64,000 nucleotides of DNA from Streptomyces sulfonofaciens (GTDB lineage Bacteria; Actinomycetota; Actinomycetes; Streptomycetales; Streptomycetaceae): positions 248,001 to 312,000 of the forward strand of contig NZ_BNCD01000004.1 of assembly GCF_014656295.1 (NCBI RefSeq). Direction: 5' to 3'. How positions within the stretch are numbered: the stretch's first letter is position 1; each line of letters starts with the position of its first letter. The position numbers were made by a program, and so were the translations under genes. Positions 49,231 to 58,970 of this stretch are shown piece after piece. The notes under the pieces were generated by a model. It worked only from the letters and a program-made list of their open reading frames with translations, was not told the origin of the DNA and made no database searches.

Positions 49231-49961
49231 CCTGGTCCGAGATGCAGCCGCTGCTGTCCCAGGCGTGTTGGGACACGCTCTACATGGTGGGCTGGTCCAC
49301 CCTGATCGCCGTGCTCGGCGGACTCCCGCTCGGCATCCTGCTCGTCCTCACCGACCGCGGCGGGCTGGTGCACAACGCCGCGGTGAACAAGGTCATCGGG
49401 CAGATCGTGAACATCGCGCGCTCGCTGCCGTTCATCATCCTGATGGTCGCGCTGATGGGCTTCACCCGCTGGATCACCGGCACGACCATCGGCCGCGAGG
49501 CCGCGATCGTGCCGCTCGCGACGGGCGCCATCCCGTTCTACGCGCGGCTCGTCGAGACCTCCGTGCGCGAGGTCGACGGCGGACTGGTGGAGGCCGTCCA
49601 GGCGATGGGCGGCAGCACCTGGAAAGTGGTCCGCAGCGTCCTGGTGCCCGAGTCGCTGCCCTCGCTGATCTCCGGGGCCACCACCACCGTCGTCGCGCTC
49701 ATCGGCTACTCGGCGATGGCCGGCACCGTCGGCGCGGGCGGCCTCGGCGACATCGCGGTCCGCTACGGCTACCAGCGCTTCGAGACCGGACTGATGTGGA
49801 TCACCGTGTCGATCCTGGCCGTGGTGATCTCCCTCATCCAGTTCGCCGGGGACCTAGCCGCCCGCCGGCTGCACCGCCGCGGCGGGCACCCGGGGCCCGC
49901 GCCCCGGCCGCGCCCGCTGCGCACCGCGGCCCCCGGCGCGGGGCCCACCGACGCCCGCTGA
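49227..49961 (+). CDS. metI: Methionine ABC transporter permease
   Basis: A 244-residue membrane protein. It has the MetI-type permease domain with about five helices; the coupling EAA loop is visible as EAVQAMGGSTWKVVRSVLVPESLPS. The C-terminal tail is Pro/Arg-rich. GTG 49227 overlaps the metN stop (GTGA), so it is coupled to metN. A 67-bp gap leads to metQ. Confidence 0.92.
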   Translation: MTWSEMQPLLSQACWDTLYMVGWSTLIAVLGGLPLGILLVLTDRGGLVHNAAVNKVIGQIVNIARSLPFIILMVALMGFTRWITGTTIGREAAIVPLATGAIPFYARLVETSVREVDGGLVEAVQAMGGSTWKVVRSVLVPESLPSLISGATTTVVALIGYSAMAGTVGAGGLGDIAVRYGYQRFETGLMWITVSILAVVISLIQFAGDLAARRLHRRGGHPGPAPRPRPLRTAAPGAGPTDAR

Positions 49962-50028
49962 CGCCATCCGCCCGCTGCGTCCCCGCGCACCCCCGCGGAG
50001 GCGCGGCACCGTGAGAAAGGCACTTCCC

Positions 50029-50859
50029 GTGCGCCACACCACCAGGACCACCACCGTCGCCCTGGCCGCCGGGGCCCTCGCCCTCGCGCTCACCGCCTGC
50101 GGCTCGACGTCCGGCGCGGACGGGGCGGACGCCCCGCTCGTCGTCGCCGCCTCCCCGACCCCGCACGCCGAGATACTGAACTACGTCAAGGACCACCTGG
50201 CGAAGAAGGCCGGCCTCGAACTGGAGGTCAAGGAGTTCACGGACTACGTCACGCCCAACACGGCCACCCAGGACGGCTCCGTGGACGCCAACTACTTCCA
50301 GCACAAGCCCTACCTCGACGACTTCAACAAGAAGAACGGCACCGACATCGTGCCCGTCCCCGGCGGCACCGTGCACCTGGAACCGCTCGGCGTCTACTCA
50401 AGGGCCGTGCACACGCTCATCGCGCTGAAGGACGGCGCCACCGTCTCCCTGCCCAACGACACCACCAACGAGGCCCGTGCGCTCGAACTGCTGGACGGCA
50501 ACGGCCTGATCAGGCTCAGGCCCGGCGCCGGGCAGGAGGCCACCCCCAAGGACATCGCGGACAACCCCCGGCACATCCGGTTCAAGGAGCTCGAAGCCGC
50601 CCAGGTGCCCCGCTCGCTCGGTGACGTCGACGCCGCGGTGATCAACGGCAACTACGCCCTGGAGGCCCACCTCAACCCGGCCGAGGACGCACTCGCCGCG
50701 GAGAGCGCCACGAACAACCCCTACGCCAACTTCCTCGCGGTGAAGAAGGGCGGCGAGAACGACCCCCGGGTGCGAAAGCTCGCCAAGCTCCTGACGTCGC
50801 CGCAGGTCAGGAAGTTCATCGAGGAGACCTACGACGGCGCCGTCGTCCCCGCGTCCTAG
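50029..50859 (+). CDS. metQ: Methionine-binding lipoprotein
   Basis: A 276-residue NlpA/MetQ lipoprotein. The signal is TVALAAGALALALTAC with lipobox LTAC and Cys24, so it is anchored outside the membrane. The NlpA fold is clear: ASPTPHAEILNYVKDHL, VDANYFQHKPYLDDFN and ALLDGNGL-like region, ending KFIEETYDGAVVPAS. GTG 50029 has AGAAAGG 9 bases upstream; GTG 50011 is an in-frame alternative with a longer charged start. Third gene of metNIQ. Which ligand it prefers (Met or cystine) is not evident. Confidence 0.93.
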   Translation: MRHTTRTTTVALAAGALALALTACGSTSGADGADAPLVVAASPTPHAEILNYVKDHLAKKAGLELEVKEFTDYVTPNTATQDGSVDANYFQHKPYLDDFNKKNGTDIVPVPGGTVHLEPLGVYSRAVHTLIALKDGATVSLPNDTTNEARALELLDGNGLIRLRPGAGQEATPKDIADNPRHIRFKELEAAQVPRSLGDVDAAVINGNYALEAHLNPAEDALAAESATNNPYANFLAVKKGGENDPRVRKLAKLLTSPQVRKFIEETYDGAVVPAS

Positions 50860-51029
50860 GGTGCGCCGCCCGACCCCGCACGCCCCGAGCGGCACGGCGT
50901 ACGGGGCCCGGGCGCCCCGGGAAGCCGCGGACAGAGCCCACCCCCGTGGTGCGGCGGACGGCCGCGATGCTGCATGCTGGGGCATTCGGCAGGTCTTGAA
51001 GTTTCCTGATGAGGGTTACGGAGCGGCGC

Positions 51030-51677
51030 ATGACAACAGCCTTTTCGGGGTTCCCCGACATCTCCATCAGCACGGAGCGGCTGGTGCTGCGCGGGTTCGA
51101 GGAAGCCGACCTCCAGGCCTTCACCGAGATGATGAACGACGAGCTGGTCACCACCTGGAACACCGTCCCCGCGCCCTACACCGAGACGCACGCCCGCGCC
51201 CTGATCACCCGCGAGGCACCCGCACAGCGCACCGCGGGCCGGGGTGTGGTGCTCGCCGTCACGGAGTTCCTCACCCAGCGCCTGGTCGGCCTCGTCCACC
51301 TCCACCACACCGACTGGCGGGTGCGTTCGGGCGAGCTGTCGTATGTCATCGCGCCCTGGGCGCGCGGCGAGGGCTACGCGTCCGAGGCCCTGCTCGCGAT
51401 GGCGCAGTGGCTCTTCCACGACCAGCGCTTCGAGCGCCTGGAGTTGCGCACCGCCGCCGACAACACCGCCGCCCAGCAGGTCGCCCAGAAGATCGGCTGC
51501 ATCAGCGAGGGCGTCCTCAGAGGCGCCTGGATAGCCCGCAGCAGAACCGAGGACGGCACCTGGACGGACGTGCGCACCGACCTCATCGTGTGGAGCCTGC
51601 TCCCGGAGGACCTGGAAGGCGTCCCGGAACACCTCGCCGACCACGGCGGCTTCTCGACGTACTCCGACTGGAACTGA
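51030..51677 (+). CDS. GNAT-family acetyltransferase (RimJ/RimL-like)
   Basis: A 215-residue GNAT. ISTERLVLRGFEEADL is the family start; LSYVIAPWARGEGYASEALLAM has the acetyl-CoA loop, and LRTAADNTAAQQVAQKIGCISEGVLRG matches RimJ/RimL-type enzymes. ATG 51030 has GGAG 6 bases upstream. Target: protein N-terminus or small molecule, not known. It lies between metQ and cobL. A 14-bp repeat unit begins at its stop codon. Confidence 0.86.
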   Translation: MTTAFSGFPDISISTERLVLRGFEEADLQAFTEMMNDELVTTWNTVPAPYTETHARALITREAPAQRTAGRGVVLAVTEFLTQRLVGLVHLHHTDWRVRSGELSYVIAPWARGEGYASEALLAMAQWLFHDQRFERLELRTAADNTAAQQVAQKIGCISEGVLRGAWIARSRTEDGTWTDVRTDLIVWSLLPEDLEGVPEHLADHGGFSTYSDWN

Positions 51678-51702
51678 CCGCCCCGGCCTGACCGCCCCGG
51701 CC
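51675..51702 (+). repeat. Two 14-bp tandem units at the GNAT stop codon
   Basis: TGACCGCCCCGGCC occurs twice in a row; the first unit contains the stop of the GNAT gene. A third degenerate copy starts TGAGCGGC. It is a minor feature of unknown role. Confidence 0.7.
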
Positions 51703-51854
51703 TGAGCGGCACGGCCGCCGACCACGGCCGGTCGGTGGCGCGCGGGCGTGGCGCCACCAGGTACGCTCACCGGGCCTGCCCCCGCGGCTGAAGGCCCGGG
51801 TCCCCGGCGCAGCAGCCCTGACGACCTGCGAGAACACCCAGGAGACTGACGAGA

Positions 51855-53066
51855 ATGGCCGACCGGGTCACGGTGATCGGCTGGGACGGATCTCCGCTGA
51901 CGGACGCGGCGCGCTCCGCACTGTCGGCCGCCACCCTTGTGGCCGGTGCCGCCCACCACCTGGCGCTCCCCGAAACCCCCGCGGGCGCGGAACGCATCCG
52001 GCTCGGCAGTGTCGCACTCGCCGCCCGCCGCATCGCCGCCCACCGCGGCACCGCAGTCGTCCTCGCCGACGGCGACCCCGGCTTCTTCGGCGTGGTACGC
52101 ACCCTGCGCGCCCCCGAGTTCGGGCTGGAGGTGGAGGTGGTGCCCGCCGTCTCGTCGGTGGCCGCGGCCTTCGCACGGGCCGGTATGCCCTGGGACGACG
52201 CCCAGGTCGTGGTCGCCCACCCGCGCACCCTGCGCCGGGCCGTGAACGTCTGCCGCGCGCACGCCAAGACGGCCGTGCTCACCTCGCCGGGCGCGGGACC
52301 CGCGGAACTCGGCCTGCTCCTTGAGGGCGTGCACCGCACCTTCGTGATCTGCGAGGAACTCGGCACGGCACGCGAGCGGGTCACCGTCGTCACCTCCGAC
52401 AAGGCCGCCGACCACACCTGGCGCGACCCCAACGTCGTCATCGTCATCGGGGCGGCCGCCACCGGCGAGACCGGCTGGATCGCGGGCCGCGCCCCCGCTC
52501 CCGCGCGCGGCTGGGCCCTGCCCGACACCGTCTACGGCGGCGACCCGGGCGACGGCGGCAGCGCGCCCCTGCGGGCCGCCCAACTCGCCCGTCTCGGCCC
52601 GCGGGTGGGTGACCTGCTGTGGGACATCGGCTCCGGCAGCGGGGCGCTGAGCACGGAGGCGGGGCGGTTCGGCGCCGCGGTCATCGCCGTCGACCAGGAC
52701 GCCGACGCCTGCGCCCGCACCACGGCCGCCGCCCGCCGCTTCGGGGTGCACCTCCAAGTGGTGCACGGCACCGCGCCGTACGTCCTGGAGAACCTGCCGG
52801 AGCCCGACATCGTGCGGGTGGCGGGCGGGGGAGCCGCGGTGGTCTCCGCGGTCGCCGACCGCCGCCCCGAACGCATCGTCACCCACGCCGCCACCCGGGA
52901 CGAGGCCGAACTCATCGGCAGGGACCTCGTGGAACACGGCTACGACGTCGAGTGCGCGCTGCTCCAGTCCGTCGAACTCGACACCCGCGCCTGGGCCGAG
53001 AGCGAACGCAGGGTGGCCTTCCTGATCTGCGGAATCCAGCAGGAACGCCGCGATCCGGGGCGATGA
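51855..53066 (+). CDS. cobL: Precorrin-6Y C5,15-methyltransferase (decarboxylating)
   Basis: A 403-residue CbiE-CbiT fusion that methylates C5 and C15 and decarboxylates during cobalamin synthesis. The N-terminal tetrapyrrole methylase (about 1-205) includes ADGDPGFFGVVRT and PAVSSVAAAFARAGMPW. The C-terminal CbiT (about 245-400) has the SAM motif WDIGSGSGALS. ATG 51855 follows GGAGACTGACGAG. It lies upstream of the bluB-cobT fusion with a gap of about 500 bp. Confidence 0.92.
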   Translation: MADRVTVIGWDGSPLTDAARSALSAATLVAGAAHHLALPETPAGAERIRLGSVALAARRIAAHRGTAVVLADGDPGFFGVVRTLRAPEFGLEVEVVPAVSSVAAAFARAGMPWDDAQVVVAHPRTLRRAVNVCRAHAKTAVLTSPGAGPAELGLLLEGVHRTFVICEELGTARERVTVVTSDKAADHTWRDPNVVIVIGAAATGETGWIAGRAPAPARGWALPDTVYGGDPGDGGSAPLRAAQLARLGPRVGDLLWDIGSGSGALSTEAGRFGAAVIAVDQDADACARTTAAARRFGVHLQVVHGTAPYVLENLPEPDIVRVAGGGAAVVSAVADRRPERIVTHAATRDEAELIGRDLVEHGYDVECALLQSVELDTRAWAESERRVAFLICGIQQERRDPGR

Positions 53067-53564
53067 GGCACGCTCTGCCCGCAGCGTCCGGTGCCCGGCC
53101 GGGCACCGCCTCGCCGGACGGCGAAAACCAGTCCGCCCCGTGATCCCCTGACGGCCTCTTGCGAGGTAGGCTGGCCGACCGTTGTACTGCATTCGGGTGT
53201 TCTGCGATGTCGTCGCTCAATGTCCGGACAACGGAACCGTTTTGGGGACGCGTGTGGTACGGCGAGTCAGGGTGCCGTGCGACGTGGCGCGGCCCGAGGC
53301 TGGATCCGAGGGCGTGCAAGGGCGCATGTCCTGCGGTGTGACCAAGGACGCGCCCCGGCGCGATCCACAGCGGACCGTGGCGGAGTCAGGCCGCCACGGC
53401 GGACGAAACGGGGCACGCCCGCTTGGGCGTCGCTCCCGGGTGTTCGTGCCGCGCGGCGGGCACGCTCGTTCTCCATGGCGGGCGCACGTGCCCCGTTCCG
53501 GGCGCGCCCCGGCCGCGGCGCGGGGACCGTCGAGGAAGCACTAACCGATGGGCGAGGGGTACGC
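53067..53564 (+). other. Long leader/intergenic region before bluB-cobT
   Basis: This 498-bp stretch has several imperfect hairpins and a GGAGTCAGGCCGCC string that loosely resembles a B12-box end. The GTGG-rich core and other conserved parts of a cobalamin riboswitch are not recognised, so I do not call one. A low-confidence short ORF lies within (53207-53341). It is unusually long for a spacer in this cluster. Confidence 0.45.
53207..53341 (+). CDS. Possible short ORF in the bluB-cobT leader
   Basis: A 44-codon ORF starting MSSLNVRTTEPFWGRVWYG and containing four Cys near its end. It has no clear ribosome site and no known domain. The Trp/Tyr-rich start is unlike the Arg/Pro-rich shadows around it. 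It is more likely a chance ORF than a gene. Confidence 0.2.
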   Translation: MSSLNVRTTEPFWGRVWYGESGCRATWRGPRLDPRACKGACPAV

Positions 53565-56500
53565 ATGACCGAGACCGGCCAGATCCCGGCCGAGGGACTG
53601 CCGGAGAACGCAGGCAACGGGGTCGCTTCCGGACCCGCCCCGGGCCCGGAAGCCCGGCACGGCGCGCCTGCGCCGGACGGCCACCCCTTTGCCGACCCCT
53701 CCGCGGCCCATCATGCCGACGACGACATGCTGCTGATGCCCATCGCCCAGGGTGCCTGGACGGAGGGCCAGCCGCACACCGGCGCGGCGCACGGCGAGCC
53801 GGTGCCCGCCGGTGCCCCGGGGGCCGGCGGCCAGACGCCTCAGGCCGAGGCCGCGCAGGCAGGTGCCGTGCCCTCCGCCGCGCCCGAGGGCGAGGCCCCG
53901 GCCGCCAGCCCGGCCGCCGGTGCCGCCCCGGCCGCCGAGGCCGGGAGCGAGCCGGGACCCCAGGACACCGCGGGCCGTGACACCGCCGGCCCCGCGCCGG
54001 CCCCGCAGCACGCCCGCCGCCCGCTGCACCTCGGACCGCCCGTCCCCGACGCCACCTCGACCCTGGTGCGCACGCTCGCCGACCGCGGCCCGGCCAGCGC
54101 CCCGGCGCCCCAGCCCGCCCCGGCGCCCGGCCCGGAGTACCCGGACACACCCGTCGACGACCCGACCCTGGCAGGACCGCAGCTCGGCGCGCTCCCGCCG
54201 CACGGCGGCGCCCCCTGGTCACCGCACCCGCAGCCGGACGGCGCCCACGCCCAGGCCGGGCCGGAGGACGCGAGCACCGGCCAGGCACCCCTGACCGAGG
54301 TCCAGGCGGTTGGCGGCGACGCTCCGCAGACCAACGCGTACGCCTACGCGGCGCAGGAGACGCACCCGCAGCACGCCCAGAGCCCCGGGTACCAGGACGG
54401 GGAGGAGCAGGGCGCCGGTGTGGAGTACGCGGTCGAGGGCGCGGGCGCCGAGTACGCCGCCGACGACGCCGGGTACCCGGTGGACGGAGCCATCTTCGCG
54501 GACGCCGTCGCCCACGCCGCTATGGGCGCGGGCCACCAGGCGGCCCCCGGGCAGGACGCGCACGCCCCCGGGGCCCACGTCAACGGCGCCGGGGCGGCCT
54601 ACGCCGCGTCCGACGCCGCCCACGCGCCGTACGCCATGGACCCGGCCGTTGCGGCGGGCGTGCTGGCGGGCGCGGGCCCGTTCCTGTCCGCCGCCCACCC
54701 CGGGGCGCTCCCGGACGGCTCCGGAACGTTCCCGGCAGCGGCGTCCGAGGCCCAGCCGGTCGGGCAGTTCGTACCGGTGGCCGGTTCCGTGCCGACCACA
54801 CCGCATCTCGCGCCGACGCCCCCGCATGCCCTGACGTTCCCGCAGCCGCCCGCGGAGACCACCGGGGCGCAGGCGTTCGACACCGCCGCCGGCGGATACG
54901 CACCGGAGGCCGGGGCGGCCGAGGCGGGCGGTGCGCAGGACGGCCCCGCCGAGCAGCCGGCGTTCCCGGCCGCGGACGGGTCCGGGCCGCTGCCCGCGCA
55001 GGACGGCATGCCCGGCGCGGCCCCGCAGCAGGCGGAGCAGCCCCTGGAAGGGCCCGTCGCCGCCGGGCCCGGGCCGGCCGGTGGCGGCGCCCTGCCGGAG
55101 GAGGCCGGCGCCGCACCTTCCGCCGCACCCGGTGCCCTGCCCGAGGCGGAGGCCGCCCAGGCCGTCGAGCACCTGGAGGCCGGCGAGGTTCCCGAGGCCG
55201 TCGAGCACTCCGAAGCCGTCGACCTTCACGACGGCGCCGGGGCAGCCGAGACGGTCGAGGCCGTCGACGGACCCGGGGAGCCCGAAATCCCGGCGGCCCC
55301 GGAAATCCCGGCGACCCCGGAGGCCGCCGCGGGTGAGGAGGCCGGGCCGGGGACCGCCGGAGTCCAGGCGCCGCACCCGGCGGCAGCCGCCGGTCCCGAG
55401 AACGGTTCGAGCACCGCCGAGGAGGCCGTCATCGACCCGCAAGAGGCTTCGGCAGCCGAGCTGCCACCGCAGGAGGAGCCCCCTGCCCTCCAGGACCCAC
55501 CCGCGCAGGGCGCACAGGCGGACGGCAGGCCGACCGTGCCCGCGCCGCGCGACGGCGAGCAGCCCCACCCGGTGCCGCCCGCCGATGCGGCGCAGCCGGG
55601 CGCCCCGGCCCCCGAGATGCCGCACGCGCCGGAGCAGCCGGCGCCGGCACCGGCCGCCGCGGAGCAGCCTGTGCCGGAACCGGCCGCGGCCGCCCCGGAG
55701 CAGGCCGGTCCCCAGGAGGCCCCGGTGCCCGCCGCCCCCGGACCGGACCTCCCCGCCCCCGAGGCACAGGCCCCCGGCCAGCCTCCCCAGCCTCCCGTGG
55801 CACCCGAGCCCCAGGGCCCCCCGGCGGCCGGCTACGACGAGGCCGAGCGCGAGGCCGTGCTGCGGGTGATGCGCGAGCGCCGCGACATCCGCAACGGCTT
55901 CCGCAACGACCCCATCCCGCCCGAGGTTCTGCTGCGCGTCCTGGAAGCCGCACACGCCGCGCCCAGCGTCGGCCACTCCCAGCCGTGGGACTTCGTCGTC
56001 ATCCGCAGCGCGGAGACCCGCCGCGCCATGCACGAACTGGCCATGCACCAGCGCGAGGTGTACGCCAAGTCGCTGCCCAAGGCCCGCGCCAAGGCCTTCA
56101 GGGAGCTGAAGGTCGAGGCGATCCTCGACACCCCCGTGAACATCGTCGTCACCGCCGACCCGACCCGCGGCGGCCGGCACACCCTCGGCCGCTACACCCA
56201 GCCCCAGATGGCACCCTACTCGTCCGCGCTGGCCGTGGAGAACCTCTGGCTGGCCGCGCGCGCCGAGGGCCTCGGGGTCGGCTGGGTCAGCTTCTTCGAC
56301 GAGCGCGAGATGGTGCGCGCGCTCGGCCTGCCCGAGCACCTGCACGTGGTCGCCTACCTGTGCGTCGGCTACGTCGACGAGTTCCCGAAGGAGCCCGAGC
56401 TGATGCAGGCCGGTTGGGCCAAGCGCCGTCCGCTGTCCTGGGTGGTGCACGAGGAGACGTACGGGCGCCGGGCGCTGCCCGGCTCCGAGCCGCACGACCT

Positions 56501-57548
56501 GCTCGCCGAGACCATCGCCGGAATCCGCCCGCTGGACGCCAAGGCGCTGGGGGAGGCGTGGGAGCGGCAGAAGAGGATGACCAAGCCCTCCGGCGCGCTC
56601 GGCATGCTGGAGATCATCTCCGCCCAGCTCTCCGGCCTCTCCCGGATGTGCCCGCCCCCCGTCCCGGAGCCGGCCGCCGTCGCCATCTTCGCGGGCGACC
56701 ACGGGGTGCACGCCCAGGGCGTCACCCCCTGGCCGCAGGAGGTCACCGGTCAGATGGTGGCCAACTTCCTGGGCGGCGGGGCGGTGTGCAACGCCTTCGC
56801 CAACCAGGTCGGTGCCGAGGTGTGCGTCATCGACGTGGGCGTGGCGGCCGACCTGCCCGCCACACCCGGCCTGCTGCCCCGCAAGGTGCGCCCCGGGACC
56901 CGTGACATGACGGTCGGCCCCGCCCTCACCCGCGAGGAGGTCAAGGCCGCCATCGAGGTGGGCATCGAGACCGCCAGGGACCTGGTGGCGGCCGGGAACA
57001 AGGTGCTGCTCACCGGGGAGATGGGCATCGCCAACACCACTCCGTCCGCCGCGCTCATCTCCGTCTTCACCGGCGCGGAGCCGGCGGAGGTCACCGGCCG
57101 GGGCACCGGCATCAACGACGAGACGCTCACCCTCAAGACCGAGGTGGTGCGCCGCGCGCTCGAACTGCACCAGCCGGACCCCACCGACCCGATAGGGGTG
57201 CTGGCGGCGGTCGGCGGTCTCGAACACGCGGCGATCGCCGGTCTGCTCCTGGGCGGTGCCTCGCTGCGGACGCCCGTCGTGCTGGACGGCGTGAGCGCGG
57301 GGGCAGCCGCGCTGGTCGCGCGCGCCATCGCCCCCGAGGTGCTGGCCGCCTGCATCGCGGGCCACCGCAGCGCGGAACCCGGTCACGTCGTGGCGCTCAA
57401 CAAGCTGGGCCTGCGTCCGCTGGTGGACCTCGATCTCCGCCTCGGGGAGGGCACCGGCGCCCTCCTCGCCCTCCCGATCATCCAGAGCGCGGCCCGTGCC
57501 ATGCACGAGGTGGCCACGTTCGACGCGGCGGGAGTGACCGAGAAGTAA
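53565..57548 (+). CDS. BluB-CobT fusion with a 750-residue low-complexity N-terminus
   Basis: A 1327-residue protein. Residues 1 to about 756 are Ala/Pro/Glu/Gly-rich, likely disordered. BluB (about 757-970, flavin-destructase 5,6-dimethylbenzimidazole synthase) shows RDIRNGF, HAAPSVGHSQPWDFVVI and GLGVGWVSFFDE. CobT (about 976-1327, nicotinate-nucleotide:DMB phosphoribosyltransferase) shows AGDHGVHAQGVTPWP, MGIANTTPSAA, GRGTGI and the catalytic Glu1295 in LGEGTGA. The fusion would make DMB and attach its ribotide. BluB/CobT fusions are known in Propionibacterium. ATG 53565 is the first good start; the ribosome site is GAGGGG. Confidence 0.9.
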   Translation: MTETGQIPAEGLPENAGNGVASGPAPGPEARHGAPAPDGHPFADPSAAHHADDDMLLMPIAQGAWTEGQPHTGAAHGEPVPAGAPGAGGQTPQAEAAQAGAVPSAAPEGEAPAASPAAGAAPAAEAGSEPGPQDTAGRDTAGPAPAPQHARRPLHLGPPVPDATSTLVRTLADRGPASAPAPQPAPAPGPEYPDTPVDDPTLAGPQLGALPPHGGAPWSPHPQPDGAHAQAGPEDASTGQAPLTEVQAVGGDAPQTNAYAYAAQETHPQHAQSPGYQDGEEQGAGVEYAVEGAGAEYAADDAGYPVDGAIFADAVAHAAMGAGHQAAPGQDAHAPGAHVNGAGAAYAASDAAHAPYAMDPAVAAGVLAGAGPFLSAAHPGALPDGSGTFPAAASEAQPVGQFVPVAGSVPTTPHLAPTPPHALTFPQPPAETTGAQAFDTAAGGYAPEAGAAEAGGAQDGPAEQPAFPAADGSGPLPAQDGMPGAAPQQAEQPLEGPVAAGPGPAGGGALPEEAGAAPSAAPGALPEAEAAQAVEHLEAGEVPEAVEHSEAVDLHDGAGAAETVEAVDGPGEPEIPAAPEIPATPEAAAGEEAGPGTAGVQAPHPAAAAGPENGSSTAEEAVIDPQEASAAELPPQEEPPALQDPPAQGAQADGRPTVPAPRDGEQPHPVPPADAAQPGAPAPEMPHAPEQPAPAPAAAEQPVPEPAAAAPEQAGPQEAPVPAAPGPDLPAPEAQAPGQPPQPPVAPEPQGPPAAGYDEAEREAVLRVMRERRDIRNGFRNDPIPPEVLLRVLEAAHAAPSVGHSQPWDFVVIRSAETRRAMHELAMHQREVYAKSLPKARAKAFRELKVEAILDTPVNIVVTADPTRGGRHTLGRYTQPQMAPYSSALAVENLWLAARAEGLGVGWVSFFDEREMVRALGLPEHLHVVAYLCVGYVDEFPKEPELMQAGWAKRRPLSWVVHEETYGRRALPGSEPHDLLAETIAGIRPLDAKALGEAWERQKRMTKPSGALGMLEIISAQLSGLSRMCPPPVPEPAAVAIFAGDHGVHAQGVTPWPQEVTGQMVANFLGGGAVCNAFANQVGAEVCVIDVGVAADLPATPGLLPRKVRPGTRDMTVGPALTREEVKAAIEVGIETARDLVAAGNKVLLTGEMGIANTTPSAALISVFTGAEPAEVTGRGTGINDETLTLKTEVVRRALELHQPDPTDPIGVLAAVGGLEHAAIAGLLLGGASLRTPVVLDGVSAGAAALVARAIAPEVLAACIAGHRSAEPGHVVALNKLGLRPLVDLDLRLGEGTGALLALPIIQSAARAMHEVATFDAAGVTEK

Positions 57549-57737
57549 CCCGGGGCCGCCGGCCTCGCACCGGGACCGCGGCCCGTGCCACCGCACGGGC
57601 CCCGGCCCGCTCCGGCGTGGCGGCCGCCGGGACCTCGTTCGGGTCCACGCGGCGGCCACCGGCGCCCGCTGCGGCGACCAGTCCGCAGTTCCCGCGCCGT
57701 ATCGTGGACGCAACCTTCGGAGGAGCCCCGCACAGCC

Positions 57738-58970
57738 ATGCCCGAACACCCCGCCTACCCCGTAGGCCTCCGCCTGACAGGCCGCCGCACCGTGGTCCTC
57801 GGAGCCGGCCAGGTGGCCCAGCGCCGCCTCCCCGCACTGCTCGCCGCGGGCGCCGACGTCCTGCTGATCTCGCCCTCCGCCACTCCCTCCGTGGAGGCCA
57901 TGGCGGAGCGCGGGGAGCTCCGCTGGGAGCGCCGCAGGTACGCGGCCGGGGACCTCGTGGACGCCTGGTACGCCCTGATCGCCACCAGCGACCCCGAGGC
58001 CAACGCCGCCGCGTCGGAAGAGGGCGAGCGCGAGCGCGTGTGGTGCGTACGCGCGGACGACGCGGAGGCCGCAAGCGCCCTCACCCCTGCCACCGGCCGG
58101 GGCGCGGGCGTCTCCGTCGCCGTGCTCAGCGCCGAGCTGCACGACCGCGACCCGCGGCACACCGCGGCCGTCCGCGACGCGATCGTGGAGGGCCTGCGGG
58201 ACGGATCCGTGGTCGCCCGCCAGTACCGCAGCCGGACCCCCGGTGTCGCGCTGGTCGGCGGCGGCCCGGGCGACCCGGAGCTGATCACGGTGCGCGGCCG
58301 CCGGCTGCTCGCCGAGGCGGACGTCGTCATCGCGGACCGGCTCGGCCCCCGCGACCTGCTCGACGAACTGCCCCCGCACGTCGAGGTGATAGACGCGGCC
58401 AAGATCCCCTACGGCCGGTTCATGGCCCAGGAGGCCATCAACAACGCCCTGATCGAGCACGCCAAGGCGGGCAAGGCGGTGGTCCGGCTCAAGGGCGGCG
58501 ACCCGTTCGTCTTCGGCCGCGGCATGGAGGAGGCGCAGGCACTCGCCGCCGCGGGCATCTCCTGCACGGTCGTCCCCGGCATCTCCAGCACCATCTCGGT
58601 GCCCTCGGCCGCCGGCATCCCGGTCACCCACCGCGGGGTGGCCCATGAGTTCACCGTGGTCAGCGGGCATGTCGCGCCCGACGACGAGCGCTCGCTGGTC
58701 GACTGGAAGGCCCTCGCCGCGCTGCGCGGAACCCTGGTCGTGCTGATGGGCGTCGACAAGATCGACCGCATCGCGGCCACGCTGGTCGACCACGGCAAGC
58801 CCGCCGACACACCCGTCGCCCTGGTGCAGGAGGGCACCACCGCCACCCAGCGCCGGGTCGACGCCACCCTCGCCACCGTCGCGGACGTGGTACGGACCGA
58901 GCAGGTCAAGCCGCCGGCCGTCATCGTGATCGGCCCCGTGGTGCGGGTCGGCCCCGACACCCTCCCATGA
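57738..58970 (+). CDS. cobA: Uroporphyrinogen-III C-methyltransferase with CysG-like N-domain
   Basis: A 410-residue fusion. Residues about 8-150 form a precorrin-2 dehydrogenase/ferrochelatase-like domain (GRRTVVLGAGQVAQRRLPALL, IATSDPEANAAAS). Residues about 168-405 form SUMT: LVGGGPGDPELIT, KGGDPFVFGRG, PGISSTISVPSAAGIPVTHR. It converts uroporphyrinogen III to precorrin-2 and can continue to sirohydrochlorin and sirohaem, feeding cobalamin and sulfite/nitrite reductases. ATG 57738 has GGAGGAGC 11 bases upstream. It shares 4 bp with the next methyltransferase gene. Confidence 0.93.
   Translation: MPEHPAYPVGLRLTGRRTVVLGAGQVAQRRLPALLAAGADVLLISPSATPSVEAMAERGELRWERRRYAAGDLVDAWYALIATSDPEANAAASEEGERERVWCVRADDAEAASALTPATGRGAGVSVAVLSAELHDRDPRHTAAVRDAIVEGLRDGSVVARQYRSRTPGVALVGGGPGDPELITVRGRRLLAEADVVIADRLGPRDLLDELPPHVEVIDAAKIPYGRFMAQEAINNALIEHAKAGKAVVRLKGGDPFVFGRGMEEAQALAAAGISCTVVPGISSTISVPSAAGIPVTHRGVAHEFTVVSGHVAPDDERSLVDWKALAALRGTLVVLMGVDKIDRIAATLVDHGKPADTPVALVQEGTTATQRRVDATLATVADVVRTEQVKPPAVIVIGPVVRVGPDTLP

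Noticed and set aside
53067..53564. Cobalamin riboswitch before bluB-cobT
   Set aside because: A GGAGTCAGGCCGCC string is suggestive, but I could not find the conserved core or the expected order of elements.
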